From Prostheceraeus crozeri (taxonomy: Eukaryota > Platyhelminthes > Polycladida > Euryleptidae), in the NCBI GenBank assembly GCA_907163375.1, contig CAJQUW010009291.1, forward strand, positions 196,001 to 260,000: a stretch of 64,000 nt of DNA, written 5' to 3'. Below are positions 32,488 to 40,390 of this stretch, piece by piece. The translations under genes and the position numbers were made by a program. Below the pieces are notes generated by a model that was given only the letters and a program-made list of their open reading frames with translations, did not search any database and was not told where the DNA came from. Every line of letters begins with the position of its first letter. The first letter of the stretch is position 1.

Positions 32488-33764
32488 TAAAGATTATACT
32501 GAAGAATCACGTCACGATACTTTGTAATTTCAATATTTGAATCGAAGACTGCATAAATTAATACATTGATCGTGTCAGGTAGTGTTCTTTTGAACGTTAA
32601 ATCCAAACGAATATTATGAGGCACGTTCGCTTGACGATAGGGTGCACTAATATCGCTGTCAGCAGTCAAATCAAATGCATAAATAGTATATCCACTCTTA
32701 AACTCTTTCATAGTAAGTCCGTTGGTGTCATCCGTATTGTAAAAGCCAAAGACATCCATAAAATCAACATAACTGCGCATAAATTGATCCGAAGCAAAAT
32801 CTGGTTTGTAGGGTGGACCAGGATGACTCACACCATTTACACGTAAAGCAATTTCACTTAACTGATTGTGTTTAAAATTGAAAGGATTCTTCTTTATATT
32901 ACCATTAAATGCATCATTTTCAACCATTGCCACCATGAGGAGCTTCGGTGCTTCCGATGGAAAGAGGCAATCTTTCATGAAACTCTTTTGATCTTTCGGA
33001 ATTGTAAAGGTGAGAAGCTTTGTATGCTGAACGGGGTAAATGGCATTTTGGCGGTTAAGACCTTCAGCATGTCCTCTAATGACACTTGGATTCGGTACTA
33101 CTCGACGAATGTAAAGTGCAATATCTTCCACATGAATTCTAAAATTGTCAACTTTAGCAAATGCATTCAGCGCAAATTCAGGCTTATTCAATGTCAGCTT
33201 GAGTCGCATGCTGGTATTACAGAGTAAAAACTTTGACTGTCTAAAGAAGTCTAAATTCAGCGGACCATATAGCTGACATACTTTACTATCTTTAATCATA
33301 GCAGATCGCTTTACAAAGCCACTGTTTGTTTCAACATCAAATTTTCCTGCTTCATCTCTGTACCATCCCATGGCTTCCATATGACTTTTTTGTGCTGCTG
33401 GATGAAACTGTGATACATGATTGAAATATGATTTATAGGGATAATCGCTTTGACCACCTTCCACCTGCTGCTCTCCAATCGTTAGAGAAACATCGCGAAG
33501 TAATGTAGTCAATGGTAAATTGTTCAGTCCAACTTTATGTGCATCGTCAATAGCAGTTCCATCTGCTTGCTGAATTCTAAACCTCAAATCAACCATCGCA
33601 TAACTCAAATCTATGTAGTCATCACTACCACCAGGAATAACAAATTCAATGGGGCCAGCATTCTCAGCTGTTAGAGGATGATAATCTACAATACTTGAAC
33701 TAAGAATATCTGTCTGTATGGCTTGTTGATCAAACAAACAAAAACCGGAAGTTTTACACTCCAT
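32487..33764 (-). CDS. Major capsid protein candidate (double jelly-roll type)
   Basis: 425 residues, intact. It has an N-terminal LFDQQAIQTDI, a YHPLTAENAGPIEFVIPGG segment and a beta-rich body with many aromatic turns. It resembles the family of predicted animal proteins often found beside Polinton polymerases. Size, position between a basic core-like gene and the protease, and co-linearity with Polinton morphogenesis genes support the capsid call. The fold itself is inferred. It ends in the TAATG overlap with the protease gene. Confidence 0.7.
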   Translation of the reverse strand: MECKTSGFCLFDQQAIQTDILSSSIVDYHPLTAENAGPIEFVIPGGSDDYIDLSYAMVDLRFRIQQADGTAIDDAHKVGLNNLPLTTLLRDVSLTIGEQQVEGGQSDYPYKSYFNHVSQFHPAAQKSHMEAMGWYRDEAGKFDVETNSGFVKRSAMIKDSKVCQLYGPLNLDFFRQSKFLLCNTSMRLKLTLNKPEFALNAFAKVDNFRIHVEDIALYIRRVVPNPSVIRGHAEGLNRQNAIYPVQHTKLLTFTIPKDQKSFMKDCLFPSEAPKLLMVAMVENDAFNGNIKKNPFNFKHNQLSEIALRVNGVSHPGPPYKPDFASDQFMRSYVDFMDVFGFYNTDDTNGLTMKEFKSGYTIYAFDLTADSDISAPYRQANVPHNIRLDLTFKRTLPDTINVLIYAVFDSNIEITKYRDVILQYNL

Positions 33765-33766
33765 GA

Positions 33767-34222
33767 TTAGAAGTTATAGCAGCGTCGTCGTTTAGCGCCT
33801 GATGAATGATTAGAGCCTCTGCGACGTTTGCGTGAATGCCTTTTGACTGAAGATCGCACCTTACCAGCTCCGCGATGTTTCCTCCTTCCTTTATTCATTC
33901 GTTTAGGTGATTTCTTTCCTTGAGTAATACCAGCAAAGGTCTGCTTCAATGTTTTTAAACCGCGTTCCTTCCCACGATTCAACAAACTGCTCTTAAAACT
34001 TCTACCTCTGGAAAGATCACTAGCAACATCACCAGCAAAGCCAACGGCATTACTTAAAACATTTCGTTTTAAAGATCTACCGACATTGGATATGAGAGGT
34101 GCTACAACAGATTTCAGTGCACCAAGTATGCTACCTCCACGTTGGCGGCGAGCGCCGATGTAAATTTGTCCTCCACCACTTACGTAGGAGGGTCGTGAAT
34201 AAAATGAGGCAGTTGGATTCAT
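33767..34222 (-). CDS. Basic core/precursor protein (pVII/pX-like candidate)
   Basis: 151 residues. An N-terminal GGGQIYIGARRQRGG leads to a glycine-rich hydrophobic segment (ILGALKSVVAPLI), then a strongly basic tail full of Lys/Arg (KRHSRKRRRGS, AKRRRCYNF). It ends two bases before the capsid ATG. Such proteins can bind packaged DNA, and the Gly-Gly sites could be cleaved by the adjacent protease. This reading comes from composition and context. Confidence 0.6.
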   Translation of the reverse strand: MNPTASFYSRPSYVSGGGQIYIGARRQRGGSILGALKSVVAPLISNVGRSLKRNVLSNAVGFAGDVASDLSRGRSFKSSLLNRGKERGLKTLKQTFAGITQGKKSPKRMNKGRRKHRGAGKVRSSVKRHSRKRRRGSNHSSGAKRRRCYNF

Positions 34223-34263
34223 AGCTCAAACCCTAAACATTGTTAGTTACAACTTTGCATGAA

Positions 34264-35481
34264 TCACTGTCGATCACTTAGATGAAAGATGTCGGCACGA
34301 CGCATCCAAGAGTTCATACTTGAAGGATAACCAGTCCATTTAACAAGACACCATTCTTCACCTTGCCGTTTTTTACATCGAATGATTTTCTCTACCAAAT
34401 ATGTTTCACTTTCAGTGACTACCTCAATCTCATCGCGGTAAAAGCTACCCTCAATTTCTTCATTATCATAATCTTTCAACTTGTAGATGGTCGGAGAGTC
34501 TTTTTGATCAATCCTTGATACTGTAAATACCTCCTCTGTCCAATTCGGAAGGTACCCTTTAGCAAAAACACTCTTCACTTTTGAGATACGAACTTTATCA
34601 CCAATTTTCACATCACTTTTCACATGAGTGCGTTTACGTTGGAATGATTCGCGCACTTTATCTACATTGTCAGCATTTACATCTACTGGTCTGAGTCCAA
34701 TAGAACGATGGATAGAGTGATTGTAGGCATGGAGTGTATCTTGTAGAACCTTTGTCCAATTTTGTGTCAAGTTGGCAGTAAAATGTCGCCACAAGCGATT
34801 TTTTAATGTGCGATTAAAACGTTCAACGAGTGCAGCTTTATAAGCACTCTTTACACTAAACAACTCAATATCATGCCTCTCAAATAATCTTCTCACATGC
34901 TGATTTTCAAACTCTTTTCCTTGATCACTCTGAATTCTTTTTGGAATGCGGCCTTCTCGAAAAATTGTTTGGAATGCTTTTGCTACTCCTTTCCCTTCTT
35001 TAGTTTTTAAAAGATTGAGCCCACGCATAACGCGAGAAGATATCAATGACGGTTAAAATAAAATTATTGCCCGAGTTATGTTTTGAAATGGAGGCGACAT
35101 CGCACAAATCTGCTTGCCACTGTTCATCGATGTCATGAACAATATAATGGCGGGTGCGGTACTTCTTTTTCGCTTGTTTGTGGAGTGTATAGGTAGCCTG
35201 ACCCTTTAACCATCGTTTCACTTGTGATTGTGGAAGACCACTCGCTTTTGATAATTCTTGATAGATGCAGATCCTGCCGGATGTTTTACATCATAATAGA
35301 TTGACTTCAAACGTTCAGTCGATGACGACTGACTCTTTTTCCTCCTCATCTTTTTGTTTTCTTGCCTTTCTACATTTACAACAACTGCAACATTTAGCTT
35401 TAGCGGTTTTGCGATCGTGTTCACATTACTTAGGGGTTTCATTATGAGAGCTGGCGCAGCAAGTGCAAGTGACAACGACAT
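34264..35481 (-). pseudogene. Chromodomain integrase (retrovirus-type DDE), two frameshifts
   Basis: Three pieces in different frames cover one integrase: an N-terminal region (35481 to about 35270), a piece from about 35270 to 35010 with DEQWQADLCD and VIDIFSRYAW (first catalytic Asp), and 35046-34264 with IQSDQGKEF (second Asp), ALVERFNRTLK (catalytic Glu), an SH3-like region and a C-terminal chromodomain (VEKIIRCKKRQGEEW, VKWTGYP). Chromodomain integrases can aim insertion at marked chromatin. The breaks near 35270 and 35010-35040 make it inactive unless they are sequencing errors. Confidence 0.9.
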
Positions 35482-35528
35482 TCACCTCTGGCGGCTCATT
35501 ACATGGCAAGCAACACATCTGCTTCATA

Positions 35529-36221
35529 TTAATAGTCTGAGAACATGTATTTCCTGGGAGGAGCTGTTTTACGTTTTCCTTTTACTAGTTTTAGTGGTGA
35601 TGTAGATCTACGTCGAGTTCTTCCTCTTGTTTGCTTAGTGAGTGTGGGAGGGGATGTAGCAGGTGACGCCTTAAACCAATTTGTTGGCATTTTCATCGTC
35701 TGAAGCATTGGAGCAGTAGCCACTGTTGAATCAAGTTCTTTCAATGTCTCATTATTTAAAGCAAATTTTGGCACATTATGCTTTTTCAATAGTTTAAGAA
35801 AGTATGACCAACCAGGTGGAACATAGCCCTGACGGCGCTTTCTACGTGTTGCATACTGAATCAAGTCTTCATAACGTGAAGCATCAATCACTTTATTTTC
35901 ATCTGTAATGATTTCTCCTCTATCATTTACATTGAGATGGGGTTCAATACTGTTGAAAAGAGATATGGCATGTGCGCGAGATGCTAAAGGTGTAGCAGTC
36001 GATACAGAGTCACGCATCTTATTTTTCAAGTTTTTCAATTGCTCAACAGTTTCCGATTGTAATAATACAGCACGATGTGGATCTTTGATGTGAACATTTT
36101 GCTGATAATCTATTTCTTTCCTATACATTTGATTTGCAAGAGGTTGCTTTACTTGCTGCATGGCAGTCAATTGTACATATTCATCCTGAGGAATAACAAT
36201 CATGGGAGAATAAGAACTCAT
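35529..36221 (-). CDS. Conserved Polinton structural-cluster protein
   Basis: 230 residues. The central region (SLFNSIEPHLNVNDRGEI, then SRYEDLIQYATRRKR and PGWSYFLKLLKKH) resembles a protein commonly next to the Polinton ATPase and has a functional counterpart in element C at 49796-50614. The C-terminus is Lys/Arg/Pro-rich. Its ATG overlaps the ATPase stop as ATGA. I do not know the function; position suggests virion assembly. Confidence 0.6.
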   Translation of the reverse strand: MSSYSPMIVIPQDEYVQLTAMQQVKQPLANQMYRKEIDYQQNVHIKDPHRAVLLQSETVEQLKNLKNKMRDSVSTATPLASRAHAISLFNSIEPHLNVNDRGEIITDENKVIDASRYEDLIQYATRRKRRQGYVPPGWSYFLKLLKKHNVPKFALNNETLKELDSTVATAPMLQTMKMPTNWFKASPATSPPTLTKQTRGRTRRRSTSPLKLVKGKRKTAPPRKYMFSDY

Positions 36222-36883
36222 AGTTTGTAGATAATCATGGGAGTTTTCAAAATATCACTTCGAAATCTAAATTCTTCCGGACACTCTTGCGTAAAGTCAA
36301 TGAATAAGTAACCGTATGGTTTTTCAGTAGCTGCTTGAAAAATTTCAATTAAGGCTTTTGATCCTCTGGGTGCAACTTGTCGCGCTAAAATTTCAAATTG
36401 ACTTTTATCTCGCGGATTCTTGAAAATAGCATAATAGTGTGTATTCAGGTTTCGTGTACGAGCTTCTTTTCCATCAGGAAACAAATTTTGTGTGATATAG
36501 ATGATAAAACACCTTTTATGATGTGCTGCACGAGTGAACATATCTGTAACATCTTTTGAATTCTTACTTTCTTTTAATAAATCATCCAATACAACAACAT
36601 CATTAGACTGAAGTTTATCCACTGGAATAATTCCTTCATGTCGAATAAAGTTGCGACTTTGCAATTCCTGAAACAGCGACGGTTGATAAATACCATAACA
36701 CCAAATCACTCGATTGATAGGTTCCTTAAACAACTCCCTTCTTTTATCCAATAAATTCAGCGTGAAAACAGTTTTACCTGCATGAGATGGGCCTGATACA
36801 GTCAGAACTTTATCGCATTGAAGTCTGAAATCCATTTTATTACTTTGAGATTCAACATTTGCATAATTAACGCTTAGAGCCAA
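36218..36883 (-). CDS. A32/FtsK-like genome-packaging ATPase
   Basis: 221 residues. Walker A GPSHAGKT is at residues about 31-38, Walker B VVVLDDL at about 95, and a sensor-like FIIYITQNLF follows. This class drives DNA into preformed capsids. An alternative start at Met17 would reduce the overlap with the preceding gene. The start overlaps the upstream gene by 17 bases and the stop overlaps the next ATG, so three genes are tightly chained. Intact. Confidence 0.9.
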   Translation of the reverse strand: MALSVNYANVESQSNKMDFRLQCDKVLTVSGPSHAGKTVFTLNLLDKRRELFKEPINRVIWCYGIYQPSLFQELQSRNFIRHEGIIPVDKLQSNDVVVLDDLLKESKNSKDVTDMFTRAAHHKRCFIIYITQNLFPDGKEARTRNLNTHYYAIFKNPRDKSQFEILARQVAPRGSKALIEIFQAATEKPYGYLFIDFTQECPEEFRFRSDILKTPMIIYKL

Positions 36884-37223
36884 AGATATTACCCAATAGG
36901 TTGCCCACGGCAGGAGCTATCATTGGAAGTATTGCTGAAAGGAAACCGCCCTTTTGTGTTAGAGTTTTCCTCTTTCTTTGAAGGGTGACTTTAGGATTGG
37001 AGATGAAACGCAATTTCGTAGCATATCGCTTAAGTAACTTTCGTTGTTTTCGCGCTAATTTCTTCGTCCTCAACTTCCTCACATGAGAAATAATTTCACG
37101 AATGAATTTATCGTTAGCATGTCGTATAGCATTGTATCGCTGATTTGCTTTCATTCGTCGGAGAGCTTGAATGGCTGAAGAAAACTTTTGACTTTTACGT
37201 TTCGTCATTTTACGTTTCGCCAT
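36867..37223 (-). CDS. Basic protein with a C-terminal hydrophobic segment (pVI-like candidate)
   Basis: 118 residues. About 85 are very rich in Lys/Arg; then KGGFLSAILPMIAPAVGNLLGNIFG forms an amphipathic or membrane-active helix behind a Gly-Gly. This layout is seen in Polinton proteins next to the ATPase and recalls adenoviral membrane-lytic or core proteins, but homology is not shown. It is the first gene of a tightly overlapping run. Confidence 0.6.
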   Translation of the reverse strand: MAKRKMTKRKSQKFSSAIQALRRMKANQRYNAIRHANDKFIREIISHVRKLRTKKLARKQRKLLKRYATKLRFISNPKVTLQRKRKTLTQKGGFLSAILPMIAPAVGNLLGNIFGSKR

Positions 37224-37273
37224 TTCCGTGTTAGTCTTTGCTAAAACCTATCTTTACCACATTTGCATAGGTA

Positions 37274-37603
37274 CTAACTATTGCGACGTAAGTGACACTC
37301 GAAATGAGCAATATCACAGTGGTTACATTGGCAAAGTTGAATGCAATTACGTATGAAACAGCGTTGACAAAAAGCATGCTTACATCTCTTGAAGATGCGC
37401 TTTTCATTTCCATCCTTTCGCTTACATACATCGCAACACATAGTTTCACCGTTACTGATGTCTATAGCAAGTCTTTTTGAAGATATGAATTTGCTAGCCT
37501 TTTCTAAATAATAGACGCATGTACAGAAGGAATATACTTCGAGAGTGAGCAGACATAGCTCGAAAACCAGTTGTGCTACAATCAAGTACCACTGCATTTT
37601 CAA
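37274..37603 (-). CDS. Membrane-anchored RING-finger protein
   Basis: 109 residues. An N-terminal hydrophobic stretch (LIVAQLVFELCLLTLEV) is followed by a RING pattern: CDVC, then C-x-H-x2-C-x2-C in CKHAFCQRC, then CNHC. RING proteins are usually E3 ubiquitin ligases, and viral versions often redirect host proteins. The spacing fits the C3HC4 scheme. Substrate unknown. The first codons overlap the end of the next gene. Confidence 0.6.
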   Translation of the reverse strand: MKMQWYLIVAQLVFELCLLTLEVYSFCTCVYYLEKASKFISSKRLAIDISNGETMCCDVCKRKDGNEKRIFKRCKHAFCQRCFIRNCIQLCQCNHCDIAHFECHLRRNS

Positions 37604-38008
37604 TTTTTCTTTATGGAAAGTTGAATGTGAATATCTGAAATCGCTTCAATCACTAGACTGCTACCATGATTGTTAAATGCGTTAAGACGTTCAGCAATTT
37701 TTATCATATGTCTTTTAAAAATTCTTCGGGGTGATCTACCACTTCCATTGAATAAGAAGCAAAATGGAAAGAGCGACTTTCCACCTCTTCCTTTCCAAAA
37801 TGACTAACTTAATTTTCGCAACTAATCGCGCCATGATAATGCTATCAGAGAATGTATTCATTAACTCTAGAAATAGAGTGCTAGCATCATCGACCACTGC
37901 TTCGATGTCGGTCTCATCTTTATGAAAATTTATCACATAATCTTGAACAGCTCCTTTTAAACTTTGCCTATGAAAATGTAATGTTCCGCAGTCGTTTGAG
38001 AAAGACAT
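37600..38008 (-). pseudogene. Small conserved Polinton protein, copy 3, frameshifted
   Basis: It opens at 38008 with the same pattern as the 10810 gene (VQDYVINFHKDETDIE, DSIIMARLVAKI). Near 37805 the frame shifts. The homologous middle (SHFGKEEVESRSFHF) continues in another frame, and the RHMIKIAERL and IQLS segments in a third, to TGA at 37600-37602. At least two single-base breaks are needed. The homology to copies 1 and 2 shows that the original gene was about 130 codons. Confidence 0.6.
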
Positions 38009-38092
38009 GATCGCCCTTTATCTAACCCATCCATTGCATGAAAACAACTATTCTCATAGTAACATTTATTGAATAACGGTAACAAGCATGCA

Positions 38093-38641
38093 TTATAAAT
38101 CAATGGTTTGAAAGAGATAAAATAGATACAGCTGGTAACTATCATACAGCGAGCAATGATAACCATACAGGACTTTGGCAGTGTTGAGGTAAGGAGGAAA
38201 GAAGCATTGGTTATGAACGTAGCTACTACAACGAACAGACAAAATAGGAACACACAAATCCTTAAAACTTTTCGTGACTTCATGATAGTGTTGATTCACT
38301 CTACTATCCCAAGGCGGGAGCAAAATATCATCAATGATTAGATTGGGAAATACTTTCCTCTCCTTACCAGGATTATTACAAAAGATGCGTATAACATTGA
38401 AAGCAGCTAACAATCGTTTAAAGTCAATAAGAAGAGCACTCTCACAAGAAAAGCCATAGTCTTGCAAATATTTCAGATTAAGTCCATGAATGTGTTTTCT
38501 CGCCCATTGATCAACATTGGGATCGCAGTTGGCATGTTGATGATAGACACTAACAATCTGATATGACCAATTGTTCATAGCAATAGCACTGAGCTCCTGT
38601 ACAGGTTCACCCTCACAATCCATAAAAATGATGATAGAAGC
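38093..38641 (-). CDS. DnaQ-like (DEDDh) 3'-5' exonuclease candidate
   Basis: From the ATG at 38623 the protein has 176 residues. It begins with a MDCEG motif (Asp2-x-Glu4, the first exonuclease motif) and ends with YHCSLYDSYQL, an H-x4-D third motif (His156, Asp161). A likely splice acceptor (CCGTTTTAG) at 38642 would add a hydrophobic strand (SIIIF) just before the DxE, exactly as in DnaQ folds, so the true start exon is probably upstream. The second motif is less clear (region around 80-100). A possible role is proofreading or trimming of nucleic acid. Confidence 0.55.
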   Translation of the reverse strand, partial: ASIIIFMDCEGEPVQELSAIAMNNWSYQIVSVYHQHANCDPNVDQWARKHIHGLNLKYLQDYGFSCESALLIDFKRLLAAFNVIRIFCNNPGKERKVFPNLIIDDILLPPWDSRVNQHYHEVTKSFKDLCVPILSVRCSSYVHNQCFFPPYLNTAKVLYGYHCSLYDSYQLYLFYLFQTIDL

Positions 38642-38674
38642 CTAAAACGGAAATTACACATCTAAGGAAACGTT

Positions 38675-38923
38675 CTATAACATATTACAAAATGAAGAAT
38701 TACATCGATGCTTTTCACGACAAAATACACAAATGATATGATGGCAACGAAGAAGTAAAATGTATCTAATAAGACCACGTCTACGACACTCAAAGCACAT
38801 AAGCGAATTGTCATAGGGTAGAGTTAGGAAAGGACTAGTAATTCTCCTTCTTTGATTTGCGTTTTGATGCAGCATTCTTCTCCGACTTGCGCTTCGTACC
38901 ACTGCTGTTAAGGATTTGATCAA
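38675..38923 (-). CDS. Small RING-like Cys/His protein
   Basis: Up to 82 residues; the Met at residue 17 is an alternative start. It carries CFECRRRG, then CHHIICVFC and further Cys residues, an incomplete RING-like pattern like that of 37274-37603. The first about 90 bases overlap the end of the next gene in another frame. The two RING-like genes in one element may be paralogues. Confidence 0.45.
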   Translation of the reverse strand: MIKSLTAVVRSASRRRMLHQNANQRRRITSPFLTLPYDNSLMCFECRRRGLIRYILLLRCHHIICVFCREKHRCNSSFCNML

Positions 38924-39609
38924 TTATGTCATCCACGTTGGGTGGTTTTGGAATATATAGGATGGATTCCATATGCATGGAGAGAGAGGCTATTTTATTT
39001 TCCTTGTGTCGACCATAATATAGCCCATTCACTTTGAAAAGGATATCCCAAGTACCTTCTCCGAGCTCATCACATCTGATGGGTATTGAATGATCTCCAT
39101 CCTTCTTATAGTAAGTACACCAATGTGATACTGGTAGGCAAATTTGATTACCATCCCAAATCTTTCTATAGGGAGTATCCTTGTCATCTCTCGCCTTCCA
39201 CTCTTGAGCAAGAGGAGTAGGAATGTCCATATTTAATGTCACATACTCCTCAATAATATCAAGTTGGTGGCGAATGTACGGACTCACGGGGATCAGTATG
39301 TAGTCCCCATACTGATTGTGCATTATCTTGACATCCGTGGAAGGGAGCATTCCCGTTTGGAGTACTACACTATGATCGTCATAACGCAAGACTTGTTTAA
39401 ATTTACGCTGTAGTGGTGTAGGATTATGTACCTTGGTTGTTTCTTCCACTGGCCTCAGTTGTAGATGATCTGATCGTAGCGAACCTTGTAACGTTTGACC
39501 GCCATTTTGTCCTACTAGTGCAGCAGATGGAGTAGATGCCTGAAAATGGAAAAGATTGTATTAAGTTTACGTTCAAGGGAGGAGAGGGAGGAAAGTAGCG
39601 ACTTACCAT
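38835..39609 (-). CDS. Conserved Polinton accessory protein, possible ssDNA-binding; first exon is only ATG
   Basis: Exons 39607-39609 (the ATG alone) and 38835-39539, joined by a 67-base GTAAGT...TTTCAG intron, give 235 residues. The exon 2 frame opens Ala-Ser-Thr-Pro. The protein matches 1430-2065 of element A (LKIM or VKIMH..YG, then IP, and LYYGRH....IASL). The tail is a Lys/Arg-rich, probably nuclear-localising stretch. A predicted promoter lies 75 bases upstream. An OB-fold ssDNA-binding role would suit protein-primed replication, but I see no decisive motif. Confidence 0.6.
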
Positions 39610-39682
39610 TTTAGTTGGATAATAGAATAGGGAACTAGAGAGAGAGAAAATGTGCGTCCGTCACTCGTGTGATTCAACGATG

Positions 39683-39717
39683 GAATGATTCTCACTGTGG
39701 AAGGCTCGCTATTTATA
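39683..39717 (-). promoter_or_regulatory. Core promoter of the 38835-39609 gene
   Basis: Minus strand: TATAAATA (39710-39717) and TCATTC initiator (39683-39688), spacing about 31. Confidence 0.75.
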
Positions 39718-39775
39718 TAGAAATGCTTGATTTTCATTGGATGATGTTCCTCATTGGACAATAACATCAAGCTGA

Positions 39776-40390
39776 TTCCAAATCTGAAATCCGTTTTCCA
39801 ATCCGATGCTTCGTTTTGAAGCTACAGCCCAAAACGTCCCAAATTCTAACTCTGTCGTTTTTCGCCAATGTCCCAAAATCTTAAATGGCATCTCACATCT
39901 AAACGAAGACAGATATGAACAAGCCGTTTGTTTCACTGAATTTGTCTCACTCTTAGCTTTCAAACGAGCTATGGCACAACAAAATCCGTCCACTGGAAGC
40001 CAAAATCGAAGCGAGCTCTCCCGAGGGAGGGGACGTCAGCGAAAATTTTTTCTCTCCGATTGCGTTCAAATTCACCATACCGATGCAGAATTTCACGCTG
40101 AATCCGAATCTGGCCTCCGTTTTCCCATCCGAGCACTCCTTCCACTCGAAGCAGCCCATTTTACAACCCAACATTCAGCAGATTGCACGAAAAACATCAC
40201 ACACTATAGCTTCAAGACAAATCCTGGCGGTCGCCCAAGTCCACCACGACACTCCTTCGTTCCAGAGGGGGGGGAGTCAGCGAACATTTTGTGAACGTGA
40301 ACCAACCTGGCCGGCACACCACGACAGACTACAACCTCTGTCGTTCCAGAGGGGGGGCGCCGGTCGGGTGTTCGCCGTTTGCTTACTACT
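39776..40390. repeat. Right terminal inverted repeat of element B
   Basis: It pairs with 17972 to about 18587 of the left TIR plus one internal unit, ending GCTTACTACT. It is about 615 bases, much shorter than the left arm, and lacks the TIR promoter. Confidence 0.85.

Larger units (their letters stand above)
17972..40390. mobile_element. Element B: nearly complete Polinton/Maverick, about 22.4 kb
   Basis: Ends are AGTAGTAAGC at 17972 and its complement GCTTACTACT ending at 40390, in agreement with the AG...-type termini of Polintons. It encodes PolB, chromodomain integrase, packaging ATPase, adenain-like protease, capsid proteins and about a dozen accessory genes. Flanking 6-mers are AATGCC (left) and ACCATG (right), so no target duplication is visible. 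Frameshifts in PolB, integrase, one penton-like gene and one small gene suggest an immobile but fairly young copy. Confidence 0.9.
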
